From NCBI GenBank assembly GCA_002298785.1, contig DBMR01000047.1, positions 1 to 56,754 of the forward strand: a stretch of DNA of 56,754 nucleotides, in the 5' to 3' direction. Origin of the DNA: Verrucomicrobia subdivision 3 bacterium UBA693. GTDB taxonomy: Bacteria; Verrucomicrobiota; Verrucomicrobiia; Limisphaerales; UBA8199. Below the pieces are notes generated by a model that saw only the letters and a program-made list of their open reading frames with translations, was not told the DNA's origin and ran no database searches. Position 1 is the first letter of the stretch; every line of letters starts with the position of its first letter. The position numbers were made by a program, and so were the translations under genes. Below, in pieces: positions 19,547-28,226 of this stretch.

Positions 19547-20193
19547 ATTTCCAGCCGCCCGATGCGGTTCGAGCCTGCCATCCGAGCCGAACGAGCGCGC
19601 AGGAAGCGGTCGTGACACCACAAAAAAGCCCAACCGGACGGCCAGGCACACGCGGTAATCAGGCCCTGCACCGGGCTGCATGAAAAGAAGACCATCGCCA
19701 GCGAGAGGACTGAGAAAATCATCCCCGCCAACCACACCTTGGTGGTCGTCGTGATCAACTGGACCTCCTCATTTCCGCACAACTTTATCCAGGCGGCGAG
19801 CAGGGCAAATCCAATCGGGGCGATCCCGCCGATAGCGACATCGACGCGCGGTTGGACGAGAACTTTGACCAGGCCGGCGCCCAGGATACCGGCGAGAGAA
19901 ACGGCCAAAATAATCCAGCGGGAAGAGCGGACTTCCACCCAGGCACCGACAAAGGCAATCAGCAGACCGTTCACGATGAAGTCTATGACATTCACTGGAA
20001 AGCATCCGTGGGTGACGATGCGCCAAACCTGCCCGTGCCAGAACTCGGGGCCCGAAAGCCAGATAAAAGGGAGGAGAGAGATACCGGTGGTCATGCCCAG
20101 CACCAGGCTCCCCAACGCGAGCACCGCAAAGTACACAAGCAAACCGCGGGATGCCGACGGCAGGGAATGAAACAAATGTTTCAACGCGCGCAT
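19543..20193 (-). CDS. Rhomboid-like membrane protein, apparently lacking the catalytic serine
   Basis: This 216-residue protein has about six hydrophobic segments. The first loop contains WHGQVWRIVTHGCFPVNVIDFIVNGLLIAFVGAWVE, matching the rhomboid L1 and helix-2 region (trp-arg motif, then an H and N). In active rhomboids a GxSG motif follows in helix 4; here the matching stretch reads IGGIAPIGFAL with no Ser. It may therefore be an inactive relative that binds or chaperones membrane proteins. It ends in a basic tail (RFLRARSARM). It follows the 85-aa gene by 6 bp and overlaps the radical SAM start by 4 bp. Confidence 0.75.
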   Translation of the reverse strand: MRALKHLFHSLPSASRGLLVYFAVLALGSLVLGMTTGISLLPFIWLSGPEFWHGQVWRIVTHGCFPVNVIDFIVNGLLIAFVGAWVEVRSSRWIILAVSLAGILGAGLVKVLVQPRVDVAIGGIAPIGFALLAAWIKLCGNEEVQLITTTTKVWLAGMIFSVLSLAMVFFSCSPVQGLITACAWPSGWAFLWCHDRFLRARSARMAGSNRIGRLEI

Positions 20194-20199
20194 AGGACG

Positions 20200-20457
20200 T
20201 CAGCGCAAGAAGCGCTTCCACCAGGGCCCCGGATCCGGTTTGCCGGCGTTTTTGTTGGCGGACTCGACTTGGGTGGATGCGGCCAGTCGTTGAGCAATTG
20301 CCGCCGGGACTGGGGTTTGGGCGGCATCGTAACGCAGCAGTTCCTCCGCCGAGTTGAACTCCTTGGCGTTTTCCACGGTGTTGGCGGTCTCCGCAACCCG
20401 CGCTTGTTGCTCTTCGTTGGTCTGCTGTCGGAAACTCAGTTTGCGTTCAGGTTTCAT
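20200..20457 (-). CDS. Small hydrophilic protein, 85 aa, next to the ECF sigma gene
   Basis: The protein has no membrane segment or signal. The composition is charged and helix-prone: NEEQQARVAETANTVENAKEFNSAEELLRYDAAQTPVPAAIAQRL, with a Pro-rich break and a basic, aromatic end (PWWKRFLR). It starts 8 bp after the sigma-factor stop, and the rhomboid-like gene follows 6 bp after its own stop, so it sits inside the operon. This is the position where an anti-sigma factor is often found, but the protein has no ZAS zinc motif (HxxxCxxC) and no transmembrane helix. I do not assign a function. Confidence 0.65.
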   Translation of the reverse strand: MKPERKLSFRQQTNEEQQARVAETANTVENAKEFNSAEELLRYDAAQTPVPAAIAQRLAASTQVESANKNAGKPDPGPWWKRFLR

Positions 20458-20465
20458 ACGACGAT

Positions 20466-21038
20466 TTAGGCGGTTTGGTTAAAAGCGGCGGCAAAGGCTT
20501 TCCGGGCGCGGTGAATCTTCCCACGGACGGCATCCACGGATTGCTCGGTCAGGCCGGCGATCTCCTGATAACTGAGTTCTTTATCGGCCAGGAGCAGCAG
20601 CAGGAGCCGGTATTCCGATGGGATCTGATCGAGGGTCTTTTGAATGCGCTGCCCCAACTCCTTCGTTTCCAGAGCGCGCAAAGGTGAATCGGTGCGGGCG
20701 GGGGTGGTGTCCCAGATACTTTCATCGGCATTCGAGAACAGGTGCCGCTCCTGCCAGGCCTGTTTTAAGTTGTGACAATGATTAATGGCAATGCGATAGA
20801 GCCACGTGCGCACCGAAGCGTCGCCGCGAAATTGGTCCAGCTTCCGAAAGGCCTTCAGAAAGACGTCATGGGTGGCATCTTCAGCCTTCTGCGGATCGCT
20901 GAGTAAACGCAACGCCAGGTAGTAGATCGCCTGGCTGTTTTGCGCATAGAGTTCCGCGAAACCTGACGAGCCGAGCTCGTCCGGCCTGGGGCGGAGGCAC
21001 TCACGCGATTCCAGAGGCTCGTTCACGATTGAATTCAC
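20466..21038 (-). CDS. ECF-type RNA polymerase sigma factor
   Basis: The 190-residue protein has the two conserved regions of extracytoplasmic-function sigma factors. Region 2 (about 30-100) includes AEDATHDVFLKAFRKL and WLYRIAINHCHN, for core binding and -10 recognition. Region 4 (about 130-188) includes LDQIPSEYRLLLLLL, YQEIAGL and VRGKIHRARKAF, for -35 recognition. It is the first gene of the operon that ends with the Ycf46-like ATPase, so it may autoregulate that operon. No classical anti-sigma gene follows. It is divergent from the alpha/beta hydrolase gene with only 27 bp between starts. Confidence 0.9.
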   Translation of the reverse strand: MNSIVNEPLESRECLRPRPDELGSSGFAELYAQNSQAIYYLALRLLSDPQKAEDATHDVFLKAFRKLDQFRGDASVRTWLYRIAINHCHNLKQAWQERHLFSNADESIWDTTPARTDSPLRALETKELGQRIQKTLDQIPSEYRLLLLLLADKELSYQEIAGLTEQSVDAVRGKIHRARKAFAAAFNQTA

Positions 21039-21065
21039 TAGCGATTAGACCGAAAGCAGGGGAAA

Positions 21066-22268
21066 ATGTCACGCATTCGAGAAAATCGAGATTTGGAATC
21101 AAACAATCAACCACCAGGAATGGCCAGGACGGAACAGAAAGGACGTCGTTCACCGCGGGATAAGGCGGCACGGTGGGGATTCGATTTTAAGACCAGAATC
21201 TTCCTAATACTCTTGCTCACAGGTCTCGGAATTGGGCTGCACAATTCGAGCGCGGGGGAGAGCTTCCGGGAAACCCGGACCAACATGATGGTATACGCGG
21301 ACGCGCAAGGGAAACTGCGTCTGGTAAAGACAAAGTCGGACTGGGATCGGCGTCGGTCTATGATTCTTCGGGGTATGAGCGAGGTAATGGGGGAACTGCC
21401 CGCTCGGGAGCAGCGGTTGCCTTTGGATTTCCGGATAATTTCGACCGAAGACAAGGGCGATGTGGTCTTAAAGTCGGTGGATTACCTTTCCGAACCGAAT
21501 TCGCGGGTGCCGGCGTGGTTGTTGCTGCCGAAGCGATTACGGCCAGGTTCGAAAGCGCCTGGCATCCTCGCCTTACACCCCACCGACATGGAGTATGGGA
21601 ATCGGGTGGTGGTGGAGACTCTCCGGCCCTATTACCGTGCCTACGCTATGGACTTGGCGCGCAGCGGATATGTAGTCCTCGCGCCCGCTTACCCATTGAT
21701 GGCGAATTATCAACCGGATTTGGCCCGGCTCCACTGGCGCAGTGGCACCCTGAAAGCCGTATGGGACAATATTCGAGGCCTGGACCTGCTTGCTAGTCTG
21801 CCGGAGGTGAAACCAGGGGGATTCGGGGTTATTGGCCATTCGCTGGGCGGTCACAATGCGCTTTTTACTGCGGTCTTTGATGCCCGGATCAAAGTCGTGG
21901 TCTCGAGTTGCGGGTTTGACTCCTTCGTGGACTACATGGGTGGGAAGATTGACGGCTGGACCAGTGCTCGGTATATGCCTGCTCTGGGCGATTATCGCGC
22001 AAGGTTGGAGGCGGTCCCTTTTGATTTTCCTGAGGTGCTGTCGGCCCTGGCGCCGCGTTATGTATTCGTCAACGCACCTTTGCACGATGACAATTTCCAA
22101 TCCAAAAGCGTGGACACGGTCTTACTGCGGGCGCGGCCGGTCTTTACACTGCTGGGGGCGAAGGATCGGCTCCAAGTGGTGCATCCGGATTGCGGGCACG
22201 ATTTTCCACAGGAAATCCGCGAACAAGCTTACCGTTTTATTGAGTCGGTGCTCCCGCCTGCCCATTGA
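21066..22268 (+). CDS. Exported alpha/beta hydrolase (dienelactone hydrolase/acetyl xylan esterase-like)
   Basis: The 400-residue protein has a basic N terminus, then a hydrophobic segment (about 40-58, FLILLLTGLGIGL) acting as signal or anchor. The hydrolase core has the nucleophile elbow GHSLGGH (Ser), an acid in LLGAKDR and the catalytic His in DCGHDFP. The broad PGILALHPTD and YVVLAPAYPL strands match esterase/dienelactone-hydrolase folds. It probably acts on ester bonds of polysaccharide-linked or small substrates outside the cytoplasm. The start at 21066 has AGGGG a few bases upstream; ATG 21120 is a possible internal alternative. It is convergent with the LolA-like gene. Confidence 0.82.
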   Translation: MSRIRENRDLESNNQPPGMARTEQKGRRSPRDKAARWGFDFKTRIFLILLLTGLGIGLHNSSAGESFRETRTNMMVYADAQGKLRLVKTKSDWDRRRSMILRGMSEVMGELPAREQRLPLDFRIISTEDKGDVVLKSVDYLSEPNSRVPAWLLLPKRLRPGSKAPGILALHPTDMEYGNRVVVETLRPYYRAYAMDLARSGYVVLAPAYPLMANYQPDLARLHWRSGTLKAVWDNIRGLDLLASLPEVKPGGFGVIGHSLGGHNALFTAVFDARIKVVVSSCGFDSFVDYMGGKIDGWTSARYMPALGDYRARLEAVPFDFPEVLSALAPRYVFVNAPLHDDNFQSKSVDTVLLRARPVFTLLGAKDRLQVVHPDCGHDFPQEIREQAYRFIESVLPPAH

Positions 22269-22277
22269 TCTGGAGAA

Positions 22278-23090
22278 CTATTTGGAGGGGTCCAACTCGA
22301 ACTCGATGCGCGTGCGTGAGTTTGTTTGGCGGTTCCGAATCTCCATCTCCGAAAGCTTCCATTGGCCTTCCACCTTTTTGAACTCTTTCGGATCAAACTG
22401 TTTGAGCAAATCCCCCTTTGCATCGAACGCGTCGGCGTGCACGATGCCGCCGGTCTCGTGATCAATCCAAGAAACCACGCGTGAGTAAGCGCCCGCACGA
22501 GGAGCCGGGTTGAGGCTTTCCAGGACTTTACAGGATTGTCCGCGGCGCATCTCATTATTGATGAGGCGTTGCTCCGGCCAATGCAGGAATTCCAAACCCA
22601 AATCCGCGACCCAAAAATCGCTGCCGGCGAAGGGCACCATGGTTTCGGCTGATTTCAGATGCTGTATCGACGAAGGGGTGGCGTTCGTGCCGCGTGACAA
22701 CTCGTAATCATTGGCACGGCCGCTGGCCTGGGAAACCACCAAGGTCATGGCTTCGGCACCTTCGGCTTTGTAAATGCTTTGCCAGCCAGCCGTTTGCAGT
22801 TTGATTTGGTGAGTGAAGGAGACCTGGCGGGATTCACCAGCGCCATTCCTGATTTTGAGCGTGCCACGCGTCAGCGTGTCGGCCAAGGGCACTTGGGTCA
22901 GGAGATTTGACACCAACAGGCTGCCTTCAGTTCGGGCCTTGGCCAGGTCGATCGTGGCTGGGAGGCGAATTTCCGCCTTGGGCTGGGCCTGACTCCAGAC
23001 AATGGGACAGCAAGCGCAGATCAGGAGCATAGTCAGAGCCAAGCGCGCACGCTTCGGCCAGGGGGTGCTCCGGAAAATGGAGGCAGTCAT
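22278..23090 (-). CDS. Exported LolA-like protein
   Basis: The protein has 270 residues. The N-terminal signal segment (LALTMLLICACCPIVWSQAQ) may end at a lipobox-like Cys or a type I site. The rest is a beta-rich half-barrel: GTLKIRNGAG, VSFTHQIKLQ, FWVADLGLEFLHWPEQRLI, RVVSWIDHETGGIVHADAFD and FKKVEGQWKLSEMEIRN. This strand order is that of outer-membrane lipoprotein-sorting (LolA/LolB-like) proteins, which shield lipid chains during transfer. Its ATG overlaps the lon stop by 4 bp, making it the final gene of the hsp20-lon operon. Confidence 0.72.
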   Translation of the reverse strand: MTASIFRSTPWPKRARLALTMLLICACCPIVWSQAQPKAEIRLPATIDLAKARTEGSLLVSNLLTQVPLADTLTRGTLKIRNGAGESRQVSFTHQIKLQTAGWQSIYKAEGAEAMTLVVSQASGRANDYELSRGTNATPSSIQHLKSAETMVPFAGSDFWVADLGLEFLHWPEQRLINNEMRRGQSCKVLESLNPAPRAGAYSRVVSWIDHETGGIVHADAFDAKGDLLKQFDPKEFKKVEGQWKLSEMEIRNRQTNSRTRIEFELDPSK

Positions 23091-25489
23091 CTTTCGTGAA
23101 AAACCAGGGGCAGCAACTCGGCGGCATGCCGAATGAAATGGACGTGCAGCTTTTGCCGAACCTCGTCAGGCACCTCCGACCAATCGGCGCTATTTTGTTC
23201 CGGGAGTACTATGTGTTTGATCCCAAAACGCGCGGCCGCGAGCACTTTCTCTTTGATGCCCCCCACTCGCATGATCCGACCGCGGAGGCTGATCTCACCC
23301 GTCATGGCAAAATCGGAGCGCACGCGGCGTTTGGTGAGCAGGGAAGCCAACGCGGCCACCAGGGGGACCCCCGCGCTGGGACCGTCTTTCGGGGTGGCCC
23401 CGGCAGGCACGTGGATGTGGATGTCAAAATTGGCGTAATCCGCTAAATCAATTCCCAGCTTGGCGGACTGACTGCGGAGATAACTGACGGCCGTTTGCGC
23501 GCTTTCCTTCATGATCTCCCCAAGCGAGCCGGTCAGCAGCAGTCCACCTTTGCCCGGCATGCGGGTAGCCTCGATGAACAGCACTTCACCGCCTACCGGG
23601 GTCCAGGCCATGCCGGTGGCGATGCCGACCTCTTTGATCGCCTGCGCGGTTTCGTTCAGGAACTTGGCTGCTCCCAGGAATTCGGGAAGCATCTTGGGGT
23701 TGAGCACCAGGTTGCCAGGGGTATGGCCGTTGCTCATGAGCCGACGCGTTGCTTTGCGCGTCAAGGTCGCGATCTCCCGCTCCAATTGCCGTACCCCAGC
23801 TTCCCGTGTGTAATCCTGGATTACCCGGCGCAGAGTGTTTTCAGGCAGGCGAAACTCCTGGCGGGAAAGTCCGTGTTCCTGTAATTGGCGAGGCACGAGG
23901 TAGCGTCGGGCGATTTGCAGTTTCTCTGTCTCGGTGTAGCTGGGCAGTTCGATGACCTCGAGGCGGTCGCGCAGAGCGGGGTGAATTGGTTCCAGCCAAT
24001 TGGCCGTGGTCAGAAACAGAATGCGCGAGAGGTCGAATGGCAGGTCCAGGTAATGATCCGTGAACGTGCTGTTCTGGGCGGGATCTAGCACCTCAAGCAG
24101 GGCTGCCGCTGGATCACCGCGAAAATCCGCGCCAACTTTATCCAATTCATCCAAAAGGATGACCGGGTTGCGGCTTTCCACCCGGCGCAAGGTTTGAATA
24201 ATCCTTCCCGGAAGAGCCCCGACGTAAGTGCGGCGATGTCCTCGAATCTCCGCTTCGTCACGCATGCCGCCGAGAGAGATGCGGGCAAATTTGCGGCCCA
24301 ACGCATCCGCAACGCTACGTCCGAGGGAGGTCTTGCCCACGCCGGGCGGACCTACCAGGCACAGAATGGGTCCCTTGATTTCACGGCGCCGCTTGAGCAC
24401 TGCCAAGAATTCCAACAACCGGTCCTTTACCTTTTCCAGGCCATAATGTTGCGCGTTGAGAATCTGCTCGGCAGCTTTGAGGTCCAGCTTGTCCTCGGTT
24501 TCCGCATTCCAGGGCAGGCTGATGATCCAATCAATATAATGCCGGGTGACGCCATACTCCGCCGCCGCAGTCGGCATTTGCTGAAGTCGATCCAACTCCG
24601 ACAAGGCGACCTTCAGTGGTTCTGGTGGTAAATTGCAGCCTTCAATTTTTTCCCGAAGAGCGCGCATTTCGCTCGCGTTGGGATCGGACTCACCCAGTTC
24701 CCGCTGGATGGCGCGCAGTTGTTCGCGCAGGAAGAAATCGCGCTGGGTTTTTGAGATCGAAGTGGCAACTTCAGTTTGGATTTTGGAGCTGAGCGTAAGC
24801 ACTTCGTGCTCGCGATTCAGCATTGGCAACAAAAAGGTCAGGCGTTCCCGGACGGAGTTGGTTTCCAGCAGCTTTTGGCGCTCGTCGAGCCCCAGGTTCA
24901 GGTTGACCGCGATCAGGTCGGCAAAGTTGCCCGGATCTTCGGTATTGATGGCCGCGACTTTGATTTGCTCGGAAAGGGCGGGGGACAGCTTGATGATCTC
25001 CTGGAATTGCGCCTGGGCGTTGCGCATCATGGCTACCAGTTCCACTGAGCTTTCTTTGAGATCCTTGATCAGCTCGAAGTTCGCGCGGAGATAGGGCGTA
25101 GTGCTGAGGTAATCTTTGATCCGTATGCGCCAGAGCCCCTCGACCAGCACCCGGACGGTGTTGTCCGGAAACTTCAACATCTTAAGGACGCGTGCCGCGC
25201 AGCCGACCCCGTGCATTTCTTCCGGCTTGGGATTCTCGGCTTCCGGATTGCGTTGCAGGGCTACTCCCAGTAACCGGTCGCCAGCAACTACATCGTCGAT
25301 AAGTTGGATGCTCTGCGGGGTTTCTACCAGGAGGGGGGCGACCATGCCTGGGAAAATGACGATATCCGAGAGGCCGAGAACGGGCAGGGTTTCTGGAAGC
25401 GAACTCGAAAGTACTCGCCCTGGAGCCTCGGCATGGCCGGGAGTTCCCAAGATGCTGATAAACTCTGTGTCGGGCGAGGTCATCATCAC
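23087..25489 (-). CDS. lon: ATP-dependent protease La (Lon)
   Basis: This complete Lon protease of 800 residues degrades misfolded and regulatory proteins in the cytoplasm. It has the LON N-terminal substrate domain (about 30-230), AAA+ core with Walker A GPPGVGKT (380-387) and Walker B ILLDELDK, and a C-terminal Ser-Lys protease domain with Ser705 in KDGPSAG and Lys748 in GGIKEKV, correctly spaced by 43 residues. Three in-frame start codons lie at the 5' end (GTG 25489, ATG 25486, ATG 25483) without a Shine-Dalgarno, so the exact start is open. It follows hsp20 by 39 bp. Confidence 0.97.
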   Translation of the reverse strand: MMMTSPDTEFISILGTPGHAEAPGRVLSSSLPETLPVLGLSDIVIFPGMVAPLLVETPQSIQLIDDVVAGDRLLGVALQRNPEAENPKPEEMHGVGCAARVLKMLKFPDNTVRVLVEGLWRIRIKDYLSTTPYLRANFELIKDLKESSVELVAMMRNAQAQFQEIIKLSPALSEQIKVAAINTEDPGNFADLIAVNLNLGLDERQKLLETNSVRERLTFLLPMLNREHEVLTLSSKIQTEVATSISKTQRDFFLREQLRAIQRELGESDPNASEMRALREKIEGCNLPPEPLKVALSELDRLQQMPTAAAEYGVTRHYIDWIISLPWNAETEDKLDLKAAEQILNAQHYGLEKVKDRLLEFLAVLKRRREIKGPILCLVGPPGVGKTSLGRSVADALGRKFARISLGGMRDEAEIRGHRRTYVGALPGRIIQTLRRVESRNPVILLDELDKVGADFRGDPAAALLEVLDPAQNSTFTDHYLDLPFDLSRILFLTTANWLEPIHPALRDRLEVIELPSYTETEKLQIARRYLVPRQLQEHGLSRQEFRLPENTLRRVIQDYTREAGVRQLEREIATLTRKATRRLMSNGHTPGNLVLNPKMLPEFLGAAKFLNETAQAIKEVGIATGMAWTPVGGEVLFIEATRMPGKGGLLLTGSLGEIMKESAQTAVSYLRSQSAKLGIDLADYANFDIHIHVPAGATPKDGPSAGVPLVAALASLLTKRRVRSDFAMTGEISLRGRIMRVGGIKEKVLAAARFGIKHIVLPEQNSADWSEVPDEVRQKLHVHFIRHAAELLPLVFHER

Positions 25490-25528
25490 ACCATCAGTGG
25501 AGTTGGACGTTTGCCTCTGGGGAGTTTA

Positions 25529-25957
25529 TCAGAGTGACGAGCCTTTTTTGTCAGTATTGTGGGCCGAACCGTTCTGATGGGCGGTTTGCGCCAGCGGAAC
25601 GTCGATGCGTAAAAATCCATTCAGGTAGGAGGCTTTGGCCTGGCTGAGGTCGTAATCGGGGGGGACCTCGAGCAAACTCTCAAAAGGCCCGTAGTTGATC
25701 TCCATTACCAGGAAACTGCATTGGGCCGACCGGCAGCCATCTGGACGGTTACCGCTGATGCGCAAGCGGTTACCTTCCACCGTGATTTCAAGGTGTTCGC
25801 TGCGCATCCCGGCGAGCTCTACTTTGATCACCAACCCGGAATCGGTACGATAAACATCCGTGTTAGGTACCCAATAAGCCTTTGAAGACCCCTCGCGCAC
25901 GCTCCCGATTGACCGCGTCACGAAATGCACCGACGAACTTACTTTGCACATGGCCAT
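25529..25957 (-). CDS. Hsp20/alpha-crystallin small heat-shock protein
   Basis: The 142-residue protein has an alpha-crystallin domain at about 33-125: PNTDVYRTDSGLVIKVELAG, LEITVEGNRLRISGNRP, then the conserved ASYLNGFLRIDVPL strand. Small heat-shock proteins hold unfolding proteins for refolding or degradation, which fits its position directly upstream of lon. The usual C-terminal IxI anchoring motif is replaced by VPLAQ and a polar tail. The start could be ATG 25957 or the ATG two codons later. A CGGC membrane-protein gene lies 52 bp upstream. Confidence 0.9.
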   Translation of the reverse strand: MAMCKVSSSVHFVTRSIGSVREGSSKAYWVPNTDVYRTDSGLVIKVELAGMRSEHLEITVEGNRLRISGNRPDGCRSAQCSFLVMEINYGPFESLLEVPPDYDLSQAKASYLNGFLRIDVPLAQTAHQNGSAHNTDKKGSSL

Positions 25958-26009
25958 TGTTGCGTCTTTACGTTAACTCATGCTTCGAGCGTGCGCAAGC
26001 GCCGGTTTC

Positions 26010-26216
26010 TCATCGCATTTTGATGCGGACTTCGGGGCGTTGATGTTTGCGGGCGTGAAAGGTGATGGACCCCTGCGGCGGGGCTGAACTGGCCGCCACG
26101 CAGCCTCCGCACGGCAAGCTTGCGCCACGCCGCCGGCGACGCCACCAACCCCGAGCCAGCAGTAGCGCCGCCAAAGCCACAATCGCCAAAGATGTCCATC
26201 GCTGCCAATCCACCAC
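26010..26216 (-). CDS. Small membrane protein with CGGC motif
   Basis: This 68-residue protein starts GTG 26216 (or the next codon, also GTG). It has one hydrophobic helix (WTSLAIVALAALLLARGWW), a positive-inside stop (RRRRRG) and then PCGGC, a possible metal or thiol site, followed by a basic soluble tail (ITFHARKHQRPEVRIKMR). The layout recalls the tiny Cys-containing proteins encoded near feoB in other bacteria, but no feo gene is here. Overlapping frames are longer but lack this membrane-protein pattern. It is on the same strand as hsp20 and divergent from the M3 peptidase gene. Confidence 0.5.
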   Translation of the reverse strand: MVDWQRWTSLAIVALAALLLARGWWRRRRRGASLPCGGCVAASSAPPQGSITFHARKHQRPEVRIKMR

Positions 26217-26241
26217 GTGACCATACCGCCAAACTGCGATC

Positions 26242-26269
26242 TTGCAAGAACATGTGATTTATCGATAAT
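26242..26269 (+). promoter_or_regulatory. Candidate promoter of the M3 peptidase gene (leaderless geometry)
   Basis: TTGCAA at 26242-26247 (four of six -35 bases), a 16-bp spacer and GATAAT at 26264-26269 (five of six -10 bases). Transcription would start about 7 bp on, at the ATG 26277, which has no Shine-Dalgarno. Confidence 0.4.
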
Positions 26270-26276
26270 TCCCGCC

Positions 26277-28145
26277 ATGAATGTCCGGTTTCCACGGCTT
26301 ATCCTGTCCACTGTTTGCTTAAGCATGATCTATTTGAACCCGTCCGCCTCCGCGGCTACCACTACTCCTGAGCGCTCTGCGATCGAAGAGAGCGCGAAGT
26401 GGGATTTGACCAAAATGTACGCCAGCGAGGGGGCCTGGGACGAACATTACGCGAAAGTGGAGAAGATGGTGGCGGAATTTGCCGCGCACAAGGGCACGAC
26501 TGGAAAGTCGGCCGCGGCCCTGCTCGAAGTGATGGAACTTCGCGATGCGATTAATATTCAGCTGGAAAAGCTGGCGGCATACGCGTCCATGCGGCGCGAC
26601 GAAGACATGCGGCAATCTGGTCCGCAGGCGCTATATCAACGCGCGCAGACTCTGGGAATGAAATACGGTGAAGCCGCCTCATGGCTGCAACCTGAACTGC
26701 TCCGGATTCCGGAAGGTGATCTTAAGACCTGGCTGAAGGAGCCGAAGCTAAAGGTTTACACCCACTATTTTGAGGACCTGCTACGTTCCAAGGCACATAT
26801 CCTTTCGGCCCGCGAAGAAGAACTGCTGGCGATGTCCGGCAAAGCGACGGAGGCCGCCACCGATGCCTTCGGGTTGTTGAGCAACACCGAGCTGCGCTGG
26901 CGCAGCGTCAAGGACGCAGAAGGCAAAGATCTGGAGATTACCTCCTCGTCATTTACCATGGCGATGACTTCCAAAGATCGCCGGTTCCGCAAGGACGCCT
27001 TCGATGCGCTGCACGCGTCCTTTCTCGATGTGAAGAGCACACTGGCGACAACCCTGGCGGGGGCGGCAGAGCGGGATTGGTTTTACGCCAAAGCCCGGGG
27101 CTACCAGAGCAGCTTGCACGGCGCCCTGGACGCGGAAAACCTGCCTCTGGGGGTTTATGATAACCTGGTCAAAGCAGTAAATGATCACGCGGGCTTGCTG
27201 CACCAATACGTAACCTTGAAGAAGAAGATTCTGAAGTTGGACGGGGTTCACTTCTACGATCTCTACGTCAACCTGGTGGATGTGCCGGAACGCACCTACA
27301 AGTTTAATGAAGGCCGGGAGTTGGTGTTGGCCGGGGTGAAGCCATTTGGCCCGGATTACGTGGCGATCATGCAGAAGGCCTTCGATTCGCGCTGGATCGA
27401 TGTTTATGAGAACAAAGGCAAACGCAGCGGCGCCTACAACATGGGCACGTATCTTTCCGCGCCATACGTGTTGTTGAACTACAAGGAGACTTTTAAGGAC
27501 GTGTCCACTCTGGCCCATGAACTGGGCCATGCAACGCAAAGCTGGTTCGCGAAGGAAAATCAGCCGCCGATTTACGCCGGCTACCCGATGTTCACGGCCG
27601 AGGTCGCTTCGACCGCGGCTGAGATTGTGTTCAAGCAGTCGATTTTGGAAAAGACCACGGATCGCAAGGAACGCGCCTTCCTGATCAATCAAATGTTGGA
27701 GGATATGCGTGGCACCATCTTCCGTCAGACCCAGTTCGCGGAATTCGATCGACTGGTTCATAATCTGGCCGAGAAGGGTGAACCCATTACGGCGGAAGGG
27801 CTGATGAAGGAATACGCGGATTCTTACCGCCGATACTACGGTCCGGATTTTGTGATTGATAAAGAACTGGCGGTTGAATGTCTGCGGATACCGCATTTCT
27901 ACCGCGGTTATTATGTTTATCGATACGCTGACAGCTACTGCGCCGCCGCGGCACTCGCCAAGCGCATTTTACGCCAGGAACCCGGGGCGCGGGAGCAATG
28001 GATGAACTTTCTTAAGATCGGAAACAGCATGTACGCGATCGACATGCTAAAGGTGGCCGGCGTGGATATGACTACGCCTAAGCCGGTCGAGGACGCGCTG
28101 GTGCTGTTCGAACAATTGCTTAAGGAATTGGAGCAGTTGCTTTGA
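26277..28145 (+). CDS. Secreted oligoendopeptidase F-like M3 metallopeptidase
   Basis: The product has 622 residues from ATG 26277. A signal peptide (about 1-26, LILSTVCLSMIYLNPSASA) precedes a complete M3 peptidase. The HELGH motif at 414-418 supplies two His zinc ligands and the catalytic Glu, with the third ligand Glu in FTAEVAST about 25 residues on. The helical lid region lies before it and YGPDFVIDKE, FYRGYYVYRYA after it. Oligoendopeptidase F enzymes cleave short peptides and are usually cytoplasmic; here a signal peptide suggests action in the periplasm. An upstream in-frame ATG at 26217 would bury the signal and is unlikely. Confidence 0.92.
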   Translation: MNVRFPRLILSTVCLSMIYLNPSASAATTTPERSAIEESAKWDLTKMYASEGAWDEHYAKVEKMVAEFAAHKGTTGKSAAALLEVMELRDAINIQLEKLAAYASMRRDEDMRQSGPQALYQRAQTLGMKYGEAASWLQPELLRIPEGDLKTWLKEPKLKVYTHYFEDLLRSKAHILSAREEELLAMSGKATEAATDAFGLLSNTELRWRSVKDAEGKDLEITSSSFTMAMTSKDRRFRKDAFDALHASFLDVKSTLATTLAGAAERDWFYAKARGYQSSLHGALDAENLPLGVYDNLVKAVNDHAGLLHQYVTLKKKILKLDGVHFYDLYVNLVDVPERTYKFNEGRELVLAGVKPFGPDYVAIMQKAFDSRWIDVYENKGKRSGAYNMGTYLSAPYVLLNYKETFKDVSTLAHELGHATQSWFAKENQPPIYAGYPMFTAEVASTAAEIVFKQSILEKTTDRKERAFLINQMLEDMRGTIFRQTQFAEFDRLVHNLAEKGEPITAEGLMKEYADSYRRYYGPDFVIDKELAVECLRIPHFYRGYYVYRYADSYCAAAALAKRILRQEPGAREQWMNFLKIGNSMYAIDMLKVAGVDMTTPKPVEDALVLFEQLLKELEQLL

Positions 28146-28160
28146 GTCGATCAGGCGATT

Positions 28161-28189
28161 CTGACCGTTCGCCGCGTGTTTTGTATAAT
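28161..28189 (+). promoter_or_regulatory. Strong-looking promoter upstream of the GYF-CNB gene
   Basis: CTGACC at 28161-28166 (four of six -35 bases), a 17-bp spacer and a perfect TATAAT at 28184-28189. This is the best match to a sigma-70 promoter that I saw in the window. A nine-codon open frame (ATG 28195 to TAA 28222-28224) lies between it and the gene start at 28227. Confidence 0.5.
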
Positions 28190-28226
28190 TGACGATGGTT
28201 AAGGAACTGAGAAACCGACTTTAAAA

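Noticed and set aside
26949..27896. 315-codon minus-strand frame opposite the M3 peptidase gene
   Set aside because: Antisense to a complete M3 peptidase with HELGH; no protein-like features.
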